NCBI GenBank assembly: GCA_937900675.1
Contig: CALCEA010000013.1
Span: 1 to 44,816 of the forward strand
Direction of reading: 5' to 3'
Length of the DNA stretch: 44,816 nucleotides
Origin: an uncultured Chitinophagaceae bacterium
GTDB lineage: Bacteria > Bacteroidota > Bacteroidia > Chitinophagales > Chitinophagaceae
Below are positions 9,934 to 17,941 of this stretch, in pieces. A program made the translations under genes and the position numbers. The notes below the pieces were generated by a model that was not told the origin of the DNA, ran no database searches, and saw only the letters and a program-made list of their open reading frames with translations. The first letter of the stretch is position 1. Each line of letters starts with the position of its first letter.

Positions 9934-9941
9934 CAAACTTA
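9934..9941 (-). promoter_or_regulatory. gyrB promoter -7 element (TAAGTTTG)
   Basis: Exact TAnnTTTG match on the minus strand, 45 bases before the preferred gyrB ATG (9888) and 12 before the alternative ATG (9921). No convincing -33 element. The rest of 9942-10153 shows only weak GGCC-rich palindromes near 10015-10050. Confidence 0.5.
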
Positions 9942-10153
9942 AGAAAATTAAGGGTTTATGTGTATAATGAGGGGCGCTTTAGTTATCCCCATTTTGGTGC
10001 TCATGTGAATATATTAGAGGCCGAAAATGAGGCTAAAAAAGGCCTTTAAAGGGCATTCTTTTTAAGCACTCCATTGGGGGCAAATTTTTTTAAATAAAAT
10101 GTCATTTTTGGGTAATAAAATGAACCTTTTTACCTGCTTTGATGTTTATACTT

Positions 10154-10161
10154 TAATTTTG
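10154..10161 (+). promoter_or_regulatory. AraC-type regulator promoter -7 element (TAATTTTG)
   Basis: Exact TAnnTTTG match ending 4 bases before the ATG at 10166. Transcription would start at or within a few bases of the start codon, implying a leaderless or nearly leaderless mRNA. Confidence 0.55.
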
Positions 10162-10165
10162 CACT

Positions 10166-11089
10166 ATGATTCGAACACTTGAAATATTGAATAGTATAGG
10201 AAAGCCTGCTGCTTTTTCTGATGCAAAGCTTCTTTGGCATAAGGATCAGCATATTCCTGGATCTACTCAATACAGTGTTAAAAGATATGCAGGACAAAAT
10301 TGGACAACAGAAGATACGGGTATGTTGATCTATCATTACTTTGCAGGTCATCCTAAAGAAAATTATTTAGAATTAAGATTTTGCATTTCAGGAAATAAAT
10401 TTTGTGATAATAAGGTTTGTGGAAATTGTAATCAGTCTCCAACAGAAGATTGTTCAGGTCCTATTAAAACGGTTGACATTTTTGCTTTTCATTTTACTTC
10501 TACTTTTCTACATCAGTTTACACATAATGTAAAATTAAGTACTACTAAAGATGAAATCTTAGCTTTCAAGCATCATCAATCTTTTATCAAAACCTTTCCT
10601 ATCAGTGTTAGAAAGCGTAAGAGCTTAGATGAAATATTGAATCATACTTACACTGGTTCAATGGAAAATATTTTCATCAATGCTAAAGTGCATGAGTTGT
10701 TATTGCAGAGTATGGATTTTGCATTTGAGGAAGAAAAAGAATTAGCATTTTCTTGTAAATTTTTGGCAGACGAAAGAGGCAAGGAAAGTATTTATCAAGC
10801 TAGAGATATATTATTACAACATATTGGTGATCCTATTACCATTAAAGAATTAAGCCGTAAGGTGGCCATGAATGAGTGTTACTTGAAAAAAGGCTTTAAA
10901 GAAATTTTTGGTACAACCATTTTTGACTTCTACCAACAACAAAGAATGGAGCACGCCAAGTATTTATTATACGAAAAGGCATTAAGTGTAACAGATGTAT
11001 CTGCTTTATTAGGTTATTCCTCTATTTCACATTTCTCTGCTGCATTTAAAAAGCACACAGGTTTAAAGCCTTGTGAATTATTGAACTAG
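10166..11089 (+). CDS. AraC-family transcriptional regulator with N-terminal cysteine cluster
   Basis: 307 aa. The C-terminal 100 residues are a two-helix-turn-helix AraC/XylS domain: ITIKELSRKVAMNECYLKKG, the linker with FGTTIFDFYQQQRM, then VTDVSALLGYSSISHFSAAF and the closing KKHTGLKPCELL. The N-terminal region (1-200) is not a recognisable cupin; it carries five cysteines at 73, 80, 85, 88 and 96 (C-x6-C-x4-C-x2-C-x7-C), which could bind a metal or sense redox state. The following amidohydrolase gene starts 53 bp downstream on the same strand without a clear promoter, so the two may be cotranscribed or the regulator may act on it; this is inference from position only. Confidence 0.88.
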   Translation: MIRTLEILNSIGKPAAFSDAKLLWHKDQHIPGSTQYSVKRYAGQNWTTEDTGMLIYHYFAGHPKENYLELRFCISGNKFCDNKVCGNCNQSPTEDCSGPIKTVDIFAFHFTSTFLHQFTHNVKLSTTKDEILAFKHHQSFIKTFPISVRKRKSLDEILNHTYTGSMENIFINAKVHELLLQSMDFAFEEEKELAFSCKFLADERGKESIYQARDILLQHIGDPITIKELSRKVAMNECYLKKGFKEIFGTTIFDFYQQQRMEHAKYLLYEKALSVTDVSALLGYSSISHFSAAFKKHTGLKPCELLN

Positions 11090-11142
11090 TTTCCACTTTC
11101 TTATTGATATAATTAGTTATTTTTATTTTCTAAAATAATCAT

Positions 11143-12768
11143 ATGCGTCATCTGCTTGCCTTATTTGCTTTGATCTCATTCAGTTCTTGTATTCAACAGA
11201 GAGTTGACATGATTGTACATCATGCACAAATTTATACAGTAGATAATCAGTTTAGTACTGCAGAAGCTATGGCAGTGCAGGATGGTAAAATTGTTGCAGT
11301 GGGTAGCAATGACGATATTTTAAAAGAATATACATCGGATAGCGTGGTAAACGCAGAGGGTGCTACCATATATCCAGGATTTATAGATGCGCATGCGCAT
11401 TTTGTGGGATATGGACAATCTTTGTTTGCAGTGGATTTAATGTTTGTGAGTTCTTGGGATGAAGTGATTAATAGAGTGAAAGACTTTGCTGCAAAGCATC
11501 CGGGTACAAGTTGGATAAGAGGAAGAGGATGGGATCAAAATAGATTTCCAGGAAAACAATTCCCTACCAATGAGCAGTTAAATAGTTTGTTTCCAGATAG
11601 ACCAGTCATTTTAGAAAGAGTAGACGGGCATGCAAGTATCGCAAATGATGCAGCATTGGCTATTGCTGGAATAAAAGCTGGACAAACCATGGAAGGTGGA
11701 AGTTTTGTAGTGGCGAATGGAAAATTGACTGGTTTATTAATTGATAATGCAGTGGGCATGGTAGAAAAATTTGTACCTGCTGCAACTAAAGAAGATTATA
11801 AAAACTGGTTAACTGCTGCACAAGCAAATTGTTTCGCAACAGGATTAACCACCATAACAGATTGTGGATTGCATCCAACTGCAGTTTCTATGATTGACAC
11901 TTTACAACAAAGCAATGATCTTAAAATGCGTTTGTATGTAATGTTAAGTGATCATCCAGATTCATATGCGTCTACATATTTTACTAAAGGTGGTTACACT
12001 ACAGATAGATTAAAAGTAAAAGGTGTCAAAGTATATGGTGATGGTGCATTGGGTTCTAGAGGTGCTTGTTTATTGCAGCATTATGCAGATCAGAAAGGAT
12101 GGGGTGGATTTTTATTAAGTAGCAAAGCACATTTTGATAGTATTGCCGCTAAATTGATCAATACAGATTTCCAAATGTGTACACATGCTATTGGAGATAG
12201 TGCGAACAGAACCATTTTAAATGTATATGCAAAATATTTAAAAGGAAAGAATGATAAGCGTTGGAGAATTGAACATGCGCAAATTGTACATCCTGACGAT
12301 TTTCAATATTTCGGAAAGTATAGTATTATTCCAAGTGTACAACCTACGCATGGCACCAGCGATATGTATTGGGCAGGTGATAGATTAGGCGCAGAGAGAA
12401 TGAAGGGAGCTTATGCATACAAGCAATTATTGGAACAAAATAATTGGATCCCATTGGGAACAGATTTTCCTGTAGAAGAAATTAATCCATTCAAAACATT
12501 TTTAGCAGCAGTAGTAAGAAAAGATGCGAAAGGATATCCTGCAGAAGGATTTCAAATGGAGAATGCATTAACCAGAGAGCAAACTATTAAGGGAATGACT
12601 ATTTGGGCAGCAAAGGCTAATAGAATGGAGAAAGAAGTAGGTTCTTTGGAAGTAGGAAAGAAGGCCGATTTTATTATGTTAGACAAGGACTTAATGAAAG
12701 TCGCACCCGATAGTTTACTTAAGGTAAAGGTTTTGAAAACCTTTGTAAATGGAGAAAGAGTACATTAA
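11143..12768 (+). CDS. Lipoprotein amidohydrolase, YtcJ-like (amidohydrolase family 3)
   Basis: 541 aa. A lipoprotein signal ends in the lipobox SFSSC (Cys16), so the enzyme is probably tethered in the envelope. The metal-dependent amidohydrolase fold follows: YPGFIDAHAHF (HxH near residue 83-85), ERVDGHASI, TTITDCGLHP, VKVYGDGALGSRGA (the usual Lys is Asp-flanked here, as in many YtcJ-like enzymes), CTHAIGDSANR, RIEHAQIVHP and PLGTDFPVE with the last metal-binding Asp. The C-terminal KKADFIMLDKDLM is typical. The family hydrolyses various amides and cyclic amides; the substrate cannot be read from sequence. It ends at a long inverted repeat shared with fumC. Confidence 0.88.
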   Translation: MRHLLALFALISFSSCIQQRVDMIVHHAQIYTVDNQFSTAEAMAVQDGKIVAVGSNDDILKEYTSDSVVNAEGATIYPGFIDAHAHFVGYGQSLFAVDLMFVSSWDEVINRVKDFAAKHPGTSWIRGRGWDQNRFPGKQFPTNEQLNSLFPDRPVILERVDGHASIANDAALAIAGIKAGQTMEGGSFVVANGKLTGLLIDNAVGMVEKFVPAATKEDYKNWLTAAQANCFATGLTTITDCGLHPTAVSMIDTLQQSNDLKMRLYVMLSDHPDSYASTYFTKGGYTTDRLKVKGVKVYGDGALGSRGACLLQHYADQKGWGGFLLSSKAHFDSIAAKLINTDFQMCTHAIGDSANRTILNVYAKYLKGKNDKRWRIEHAQIVHPDDFQYFGKYSIIPSVQPTHGTSDMYWAGDRLGAERMKGAYAYKQLLEQNNWIPLGTDFPVEEINPFKTFLAAVVRKDAKGYPAEGFQMENALTREQTIKGMTIWAAKANRMEKEVGSLEVGKKADFIMLDKDLMKVAPDSLLKVKVLKTFVNGERVH

Positions 12769-12784
12769 ACATTTAAATAAATAA

Positions 12785-12870
12785 AATAGGAGAAAAAATA
12801 CCTAATCCTCACTCTCAGCTCACAAGCTCGATGTTCGATCGGATTAGTATTTCTTTCTCCTATTCTTTTT
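12785..12870. terminator. Long inverted repeat, likely bidirectional terminator between amidohydrolase and fumC
   Basis: Arms at 12785-12808 and 12841-12864 are nearly perfect reverse complements over 24 bases (AATAGGAG...CTAATCC against GGATTAG...CTCCTATT, with two slips). A T-run follows at 12866-12870 and A-rich sequence precedes it. The 32-base loop has its own small self-complementary pieces around GATGTTCGATC. It lies 17 bp after the amidohydrolase stop and 29 bp from the fumC stop. Confidence 0.7.
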
Positions 12871-12898
12871 GAATATAATTTTAATTATCTCTTAGCGA

Positions 12899-14293
12899 TT
12901 ACATTCCTACCATATCAGCTGGGATTACCCATGCATCAAATTCTTCTGGAGTTAAGTAACCTAACATTACAGCCATTTCTTTTAAGGTAGTACCTTCTTT
13001 ATGTGCTTTTTGTGCAATCTCAGCAGCTTTGTAATAACCAATCTTGGTATTCAATGCAGTCACCAACATTAAGCTATTGTCTACATGCTTCTTGATATTT
13101 GCTTCAATAGGTTCAATACCTGCAGCACACTTATCATTAAAGCTTACACAACCATCTCCAATTAATCTAGCACTGTGTAAGAAGTTATAAATCATTACTG
13201 GTTTGAATACATTCAATTCAAAATGACCCATTGAACCACCAATATTAATAGCTACATCATTACCCATTACCTGTGCAGAAATCATCGTTAATGCTTCACA
13301 TTGAGTAGGATTTACTTTACCTGGCATAATAGAAGATCCTGGTTCATTGTCTGGGATAAAAATTTCACCAATACCAGATCTTGGTCCTGAAGACAACATA
13401 CGAATATCATTAGCAATCTTCATTAAACTTACTGCTACAGTTTTTAATGCACCATGTGATTCTACAATTGCATCATGTGCAGCCAATGCTTCAAATTTAT
13501 TGGCAGCAGTGATAAAAGGTAAGCCAGTTAAGTTGGCAATATGCTTTGCCACATTTTCAGAATAACCTTTTGGAGTATTGATACCTGTACCAACAGCTGT
13601 TCCACCCAAAGCTAATTCAGTAAGATGAGCTAAAGTATGATTGATTGCTTTTAATCCATGCTCTAATTGACTTACATAACCACTAATTTCTTGACCTAGT
13701 GTTAAAGGAGTTGCATCCATAAAATGGGTACGACCAATTTTAACCACATTCATGAAAGCAGCACTTTTTGCAGCTAAAGTATTTTTTAAGGTAGTAATAC
13801 CTGGAATAGTTACTTCGGTTAAAATTTGATAAGCTGCAATATGCATTGCAGTAGGGAATGTATCGTTAGAAGACTGAGATTTATTTACATCATCATTAGG
13901 GTGTAAAAATTTCTCTTTATCTGTTAAGCTTCCACCTTTGATCACATGACCACGATAAGCAATTACTTCGTTCATGTTCATATTGCTTTGGGTACCACTA
14001 CCTGTTTGCCATACTACTAATGGAAATTGATCATCTAATTTACCTGCTAAAATTTCGTCACAAACCTGACCAATTAATTCCGCTTTTTCTTTTGGTAAAA
14101 CGCCCGCATCTAAATTGGCTAATGCAGCAGCTTTTTTTAAATAAGCAAATGCCTTGATAATTTCTTTAGGCATTTTATTAATGTCTTGAGCAATTTTGAA
14201 GTTCTCGATACTTCTTTGTGTTTGAGCACCCCAATAAACATTAGCGGGTACTTTCACTTCACCCATTGTGTCTTTCTCAATTCTGTATTCCAT
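12899..14293 (-). CDS. fumC: Class II fumarate hydratase
   Basis: 464 aa, the usual FumC length. Interconverts fumarate and malate in the TCA cycle without an iron-sulfur cluster. Visible motifs: VYWGAQTQRSIENF near residue 20, TGSGTQSNMNMNEVIA near 98-113, KSQSSNDTFPTAMH, GRTHFMDATPLTLGQE with the catalytic His region, and the family signature GSSIMPGKVNPTQCE. The C-terminal domain with IGYYKAAEIAQKAHKEGTTL separates fumarase C from aspartase only weakly, but TAVGTGINTP and the overall sequence favour fumarase. It has its own promoter (TACCTTTG at 14315-14322) despite lying 32 bp downstream of the enoyl-CoA hydratase gene. Confidence 0.95.
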   Translation of the reverse strand: MEYRIEKDTMGEVKVPANVYWGAQTQRSIENFKIAQDINKMPKEIIKAFAYLKKAAALANLDAGVLPKEKAELIGQVCDEILAGKLDDQFPLVVWQTGSGTQSNMNMNEVIAYRGHVIKGGSLTDKEKFLHPNDDVNKSQSSNDTFPTAMHIAAYQILTEVTIPGITTLKNTLAAKSAAFMNVVKIGRTHFMDATPLTLGQEISGYVSQLEHGLKAINHTLAHLTELALGGTAVGTGINTPKGYSENVAKHIANLTGLPFITAANKFEALAAHDAIVESHGALKTVAVSLMKIANDIRMLSSGPRSGIGEIFIPDNEPGSSIMPGKVNPTQCEALTMISAQVMGNDVAINIGGSMGHFELNVFKPVMIYNFLHSARLIGDGCVSFNDKCAAGIEPIEANIKKHVDNSLMLVTALNTKIGYYKAAEIAQKAHKEGTTLKEMAVMLGYLTPEEFDAWVIPADMVGM

Positions 14294-14314
14294 GATTGCA
14301 GTATTTTAATGCCG

Positions 14315-14322
14315 CAAAGGTA
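14315..14322 (-). promoter_or_regulatory. fumC promoter -7 element (TACCTTTG)
   Basis: Exact TAnnTTTG match on the minus strand, 21 bases before the fumC ATG at 14293 and partly inside the 32 bp gap behind the preceding gene. Confidence 0.55.
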
Positions 14323-14325
14323 AGA

Positions 14326-15105
14326 TTAATGTCCCTTAAAATGAGGCTTTCTTTTCTCCAAAAATGCTTGAATACCTTCTTTGCAATCTTCTGTGATAAA
14401 GCAGTTTCCAAATAGGTCGGCTTCTACAGCATAACCGTCTTGTTTTTCGTCCCAAGCTGCGTTGACTGCTTTGATAGAATTGGCAATAGCAATAGGGGCT
14501 TTGGTATGCGCTGCAGCGAGTATGCTCATGGCCTTGGTAATTAAGTCAGTTTGAGGCACCACATAGTTTACCAAACCATAACTTAAAGCTTGTTCAGCGT
14601 TGATATTATTGCCAGTGATGATTAATTCCATGGCTCTTGCCTTGCCCAGTTTTTGAGTAAGTCTTTGAGAGCCACCATATCCCACCATAATTCCAAGGTT
14701 CACTTCGGGTTGGCCAAAAATGGCATTGTCTGAAGCAATAATTAAATGACAACTCATTGCTAGTTCACATCCACCTCCTAAAGCAAAACCATTCACACAG
14801 GCAATCACTGGTTTTGGGGAGTTTTCAATTTTAGCAAAAATAGATTGACCCTTTTTAGCCAATGCGGTAGCTTGTTCCTTACTTAAACTTTCAAACTCTT
14901 TAATATCTGCACCAGCTACAAAACTTTTTAATCCTGCTCCAGTAATAATCACAGACTTGATTTCAGGAAATTTATAGACTCTTTCAAAAACCGTATCCAA
15001 GTCTTGCATCACTTGGCTGTTTAAAGCATTTAATTTTTCTGGACGATTAATGGTAATGATCAATGTGTGATCTTCCATTTTTGTAAATAAAGTTTGGAAA
15101 GACAT
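14326..15105 (-). CDS. Enoyl-CoA hydratase/isomerase (crotonase family)
   Basis: 259 aa. Crotonase fold with the CoA-binding and oxyanion segments LNALNSQV, FVAGADIKEFE and FALGGGCELAMSCH. Both acidic residues used by true hydratases are present: Glu in GGGCELAM and Glu in FGQPEVNLG. This fits a short-chain enoyl-CoA hydratase in fatty acid or amino acid breakdown rather than a non-hydratase member. It follows the B12-binding gene by 25 bp and gltX on the same strand, so it is probably the last gene of that operon. The pairing with a methylmalonyl-CoA-mutase-type domain suggests acyl-CoA metabolism, but the substrate is not determined. Confidence 0.9.
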   Translation of the reverse strand: MSFQTLFTKMEDHTLIITINRPEKLNALNSQVMQDLDTVFERVYKFPEIKSVIITGAGLKSFVAGADIKEFESLSKEQATALAKKGQSIFAKIENSPKPVIACVNGFALGGGCELAMSCHLIIASDNAIFGQPEVNLGIMVGYGGSQRLTQKLGKARAMELIITGNNINAEQALSYGLVNYVVPQTDLITKAMSILAAAHTKAPIAIANSIKAVNAAWDEKQDGYAVEADLFGNCFITEDCKEGIQAFLEKRKPHFKGH

Positions 15106-15130
15106 ACCATCAAGTTTTATTCGTTAAAAA

Positions 15131-15532
15131 TTATTTTCTATTTGCAGCAACCCATTCTTTGATATAAGTGGCAATTTCAGAAGTATTAGTGCCTGGCGCA
15201 AATAAAGTACCAATGCCCAATGCCTTTAATTTAGTAGCATCTTCTTCTGGTATAATGCCACCACCAGTTAGAAGGGTATTGGTTAAACCTTTTTCTTGCA
15301 TTAGTTGATATACTTTTGGAAATACAGTCATATGAGCGCCAGATAAGATACTAATACCTATGGCGTCCACATCTTCTTGTAATGCAGCTTGCACCACCAT
15401 TTCAGGGCTTTGTCTTAATCCAGTATAAATTACTTCCATACCCGCATCTCTTAATGCGGTGGCAATAATTTTAGCGCCTCTGTCGTGGCCATCCAATCCT
15501 ACTTTTGCTACTAATACTCTTATGGGTTTCAT
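15131..15532 (-). CDS. Stand-alone cobalamin-binding domain (methylmalonyl-CoA mutase C-terminal type)
   Basis: 133 aa. The whole protein is one B12-binding Rossmann domain: KVGLDGHDRGAKIIATALRD carries the D-x-H-x-x-G cobalamin ligand motif (His16), followed by AIGISILSGAHMT and LLTGGGIIPEED. It matches the C-terminal domain of methylmalonyl-CoA mutase and the small subunits of split mutases such as isobutyryl-CoA mutase. No catalytic (substrate-binding) subunit is encoded in this window, so it either pairs with one elsewhere or has another B12 role. It sits 15 bp after gltX and 25 bp before the enoyl-CoA hydratase gene. Confidence 0.88.
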   Translation of the reverse strand: MKPIRVLVAKVGLDGHDRGAKIIATALRDAGMEVIYTGLRQSPEMVVQAALQEDVDAIGISILSGAHMTVFPKVYQLMQEKGLTNTLLTGGGIIPEEDATKLKALGIGTLFAPGTNTSEIATYIKEWVAANRK

Positions 15533-15547
15533 CTATCCTAAATTACA

Positions 15548-17083
15548 TTAATTTGATGAAAGTAAACCAAGGGTATGGTTGATTCTTGTAATTGCGTCTT
15601 TTAATTCAATATTTTCTACAATATCAAAAACGCCTGGTCCAAATTTACCGCCTACTAACATAATTCTAAAGGGCAACATTAAATCACCAGGTTTTAAACC
15701 ATGTGTAGTAGCCAATTCTTTAAAGTCTGTTTCCAATGTTTCGGCTGGCATAGTTTTTAAACCTTGCGCTATTTTATCAGAGTAAATTTTTACTAGTTCA
15801 TTAAAGAAGCCTTGCTTTTTTTCTTCCCATTTGGGTTGAATAGAAGCAATGTCAATAGTTTTAGGTGCTTGAAAGAAAAAAGCAGATTGTGTTACAAAGT
15901 CTGGAAGTAAAACGCAACGCTCTTTTACTAATCCAATCACTTTCACTAAATAAGCTGCTTCGTGCACTTCAATGCCTTCTTTATCTAAATAAGGTTTTAC
16001 TAATTCTGCTAAGAGAGCATTATCCATTTTCTTAATCCACTCTGCATTAAACCACTTCGCTTTTTCATAATCAAATTTAGCACCGCCTTTATGTACTCTC
16101 TCTAAAGAAAAATTGGTAATCAATTCCTCGATGCTGAAAATTTCTTTATCGGTTCCATCGTTCCAACCTAACATCGCTAATAAATTCACAAATGCTTCTG
16201 GTAAAAATCCTTTTTCTTTAAATCCAATAGTGGTTTCTTTGGTGTTTGGGTCTGTCCAATCCATTGCAAATACTGGAAATCCCAATCTTTCTCCATCTCT
16301 TTTACTTAGTTTACCATGTCCATCTGGTTTTAAGATGAGTGGAAGATGTGCCCATTTTGGCATTTTATCTAAGCCAAATAAATACTGCCACAATAATATA
16401 TGTACCGGTGCACTTGGTAACCATTCTTCTCCTCTAAATGCATGCGTGATTTTCATTAAATAATCATCTACAACCACAGCTAAGTGATAAGTAGGCATGC
16501 CATCTGCTTTTAATAAAACCTTATCATCCACCGTGCTTGCATCAAAACTTACTTCTCCTCTAATGATATCTTCAAACTTCACTTCTGCTTGATCAGGAAT
16601 TTTGATTCTTACAACATAGGGTGTGTCACTTTGTAACAATTGCTCTACTTCTTCAGCAGGTAATGCAATAGAATTTTTCATTTCCATTCTATGTGCTTTG
16701 CTATATTGGAAGTTGGCAATCTCTGCTCTTTTGGCTTCTAAATCGGCAGCGGTATCAAATGCATAATAAGCTTGACCATTTTTAATTAATTGGTCTGCAT
16801 ATTCTTTATAAATCGCTTTTCTTTCACTTTGTCTATAGGGAGCAAATGGTCCTCCATGCAATGGACTTTCGTCAGGATTTAAACCACACCAAGCTAAAGT
16901 ATCTTGAATATATTGTTCTGCACCAGCCACAAATCTTGTTTGGTCGGTATCCTCAATTCTTAACACAAATTCACCACCATGGTGCTTCGCAAATAAATAA
17001 TTAAATAAAACAGTTCTAACTCCACCTAGGTGTAATCCCCCTGTTGGAGAGGGCGCAAAACGAACTCTAACCTTTGATTCCAT
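15548..17083 (-). CDS. gltX: Glutamate--tRNA ligase
   Basis: 511 aa from the ATG at 17083. Class I synthetase charging tRNA-Glu. HIGH-type motif in RFAPSPTGGLHLGGVRT, KMSKS-type motif in GKLSKRDGERLG, and the substrate-pocket sequence FVLRIEDTDQTR. The reading frame can be extended to a TTG at 17116 (MNIIFVKIEDR...), but that extension contains the promoter element TATCTTTG at 17101-17108, and family members begin at K-V-R-V-R-F, so ATG 17083 is the start. First gene of a probable operon with the B12-binding and enoyl-CoA hydratase genes, divergent from the deacetylase gene. Confidence 0.96.
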   Translation of the reverse strand: MESKVRVRFAPSPTGGLHLGGVRTVLFNYLFAKHHGGEFVLRIEDTDQTRFVAGAEQYIQDTLAWCGLNPDESPLHGGPFAPYRQSERKAIYKEYADQLIKNGQAYYAFDTAADLEAKRAEIANFQYSKAHRMEMKNSIALPAEEVEQLLQSDTPYVVRIKIPDQAEVKFEDIIRGEVSFDASTVDDKVLLKADGMPTYHLAVVVDDYLMKITHAFRGEEWLPSAPVHILLWQYLFGLDKMPKWAHLPLILKPDGHGKLSKRDGERLGFPVFAMDWTDPNTKETTIGFKEKGFLPEAFVNLLAMLGWNDGTDKEIFSIEELITNFSLERVHKGGAKFDYEKAKWFNAEWIKKMDNALLAELVKPYLDKEGIEVHEAAYLVKVIGLVKERCVLLPDFVTQSAFFFQAPKTIDIASIQPKWEEKKQGFFNELVKIYSDKIAQGLKTMPAETLETDFKELATTHGLKPGDLMLPFRIMLVGGKFGPGVFDIVENIELKDAITRINHTLGLLSSN

Positions 17084-17100
17084 TCGATCTTCAATTTTTA

Positions 17101-17108
17101 CAAAGATA
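17101..17108 (-). promoter_or_regulatory. gltX promoter -7 element (TATCTTTG)
   Basis: Exact TAnnTTTG match on the minus strand, 17 bases before the ATG at 17083. It lies inside the longer TTG-initiated reading frame, which argues against that longer start. Confidence 0.6.
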
Positions 17109-17134
17109 ATATTCAAATGGGCAAAAGAACTATT

Positions 17135-17142
17135 TATCTTTG
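17135..17142 (+). promoter_or_regulatory. Deacetylase promoter -7 element (TATCTTTG)
   Basis: Exact TAnnTTTG match ending 3 bases before the ATG at 17146. It overlaps the upstream in-frame TTG (17140), so that TTG cannot be the start if the promoter is used. The mRNA would be essentially leaderless. Divergent from the gltX element 26 bp away. Confidence 0.6.
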
Positions 17143-17145
17143 GGT

Positions 17146-17766
17146 ATGTATTTGATCAAAACTCCTTTTTTGTTGCGTGCATTCTATCCATCTTGTATAT
17201 GGAAAATGCCGACCAATGAAAAAGGAATTTATTTGAGTTTTGATGATGGCCCACATCCCATTGCTACGCCTTTTGTTTTAGAGCAATTAGACAAATACCA
17301 AGCTAAAGCCAGCTTTTTTTGTATTGGCAAAAATGTGGCGGAACATCCAGCTATTTATGAGCAGGTTATTGCTAAAGGACATACGGTAGGCAATCACACG
17401 CAGCATCATGTAAATGGATGGCATACAGAAGATGATTTGTATTTACAAAACATACAAGAAGCTAGTAGCTTAATTTCATCTGATTTTTTTAGACCACCTT
17501 ATGGTAGAATCAAGAGAACCCAGATTAAAAAAATACACTCCAACAAAATTCTACCACAACAAATAATTATGTGGGATGTGCTGAGTGGAGATTTTGATAC
17601 AAAGATTTCTGGGGAAGCTTGTTTAAAGAATGTTTTAAAACATACCAAAGCAGGATCGATTGTAGTTTTTCATGATAGTGCCAAAGCCTGGGATAGATTA
17701 AAAATTGCTTTACCGGCCACATTGGATTATTTTTCGCAAAAAGGGTATCAGTTTAAGGCCTTATAG
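17146..17766 (+). CDS. Polysaccharide deacetylase (NodB homology domain)
   Basis: 206 aa from ATG 17146. All five carbohydrate esterase 4 motifs are visible: SFDDGPHP (catalytic base and metal Asp), TVGNHTQHH (metal histidines), FFRPPYGR, WDVLSGDFD and VVFHDSAKAW (catalytic His). These enzymes remove N-acetyl groups from peptidoglycan, chitin-like oligomers or surface polysaccharide, using a divalent metal. The N-terminus (MYLIKTPFLLRAFYPSCIW) is only mildly hydrophobic, so export is uncertain. Size and compactness match the short single-domain Bacteroidota form. Monocistronic by position, with its own promoter. Confidence 0.92.
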   Translation: MYLIKTPFLLRAFYPSCIWKMPTNEKGIYLSFDDGPHPIATPFVLEQLDKYQAKASFFCIGKNVAEHPAIYEQVIAKGHTVGNHTQHHVNGWHTEDDLYLQNIQEASSLISSDFFRPPYGRIKRTQIKKIHSNKILPQQIIMWDVLSGDFDTKISGEACLKNVLKHTKAGSIVVFHDSAKAWDRLKIALPATLDYFSQKGYQFKAL

Positions 17767-17775
17767 AAAAAAGTA

Positions 17776-17796
17776 GGCCAAGGTAGAAACCTCGGC
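17776..17796 (+). repeat. Hairpin downstream of the deacetylase gene
   Basis: GGCCAAGGT, loop AGAA, ACCTCGGCC: a 9-base stem with one mismatch, 9 bases after the stop at 17766. There is no T-run directly after it, so it is not a classical intrinsic terminator. A second, weaker hairpin (ATCGTA / TACGAT) lies near 17833-17850. The rest of 17797-17941 is AT-rich and holds no gene I can see. Confidence 0.45.
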
Positions 17797-17941
17797 CGTA
17801 TAATCCGTACCCTATAAAAAACAAAAATTTTGATCGTATTTAATTACGATAATCCTTTTATCCAAGCCTAAAACGTTGAAATGCATCATTTTAGTATGTG
17901 GGCTGAGAAAAATATCCTTTTTTTGCAAATAATAAAGTCTT

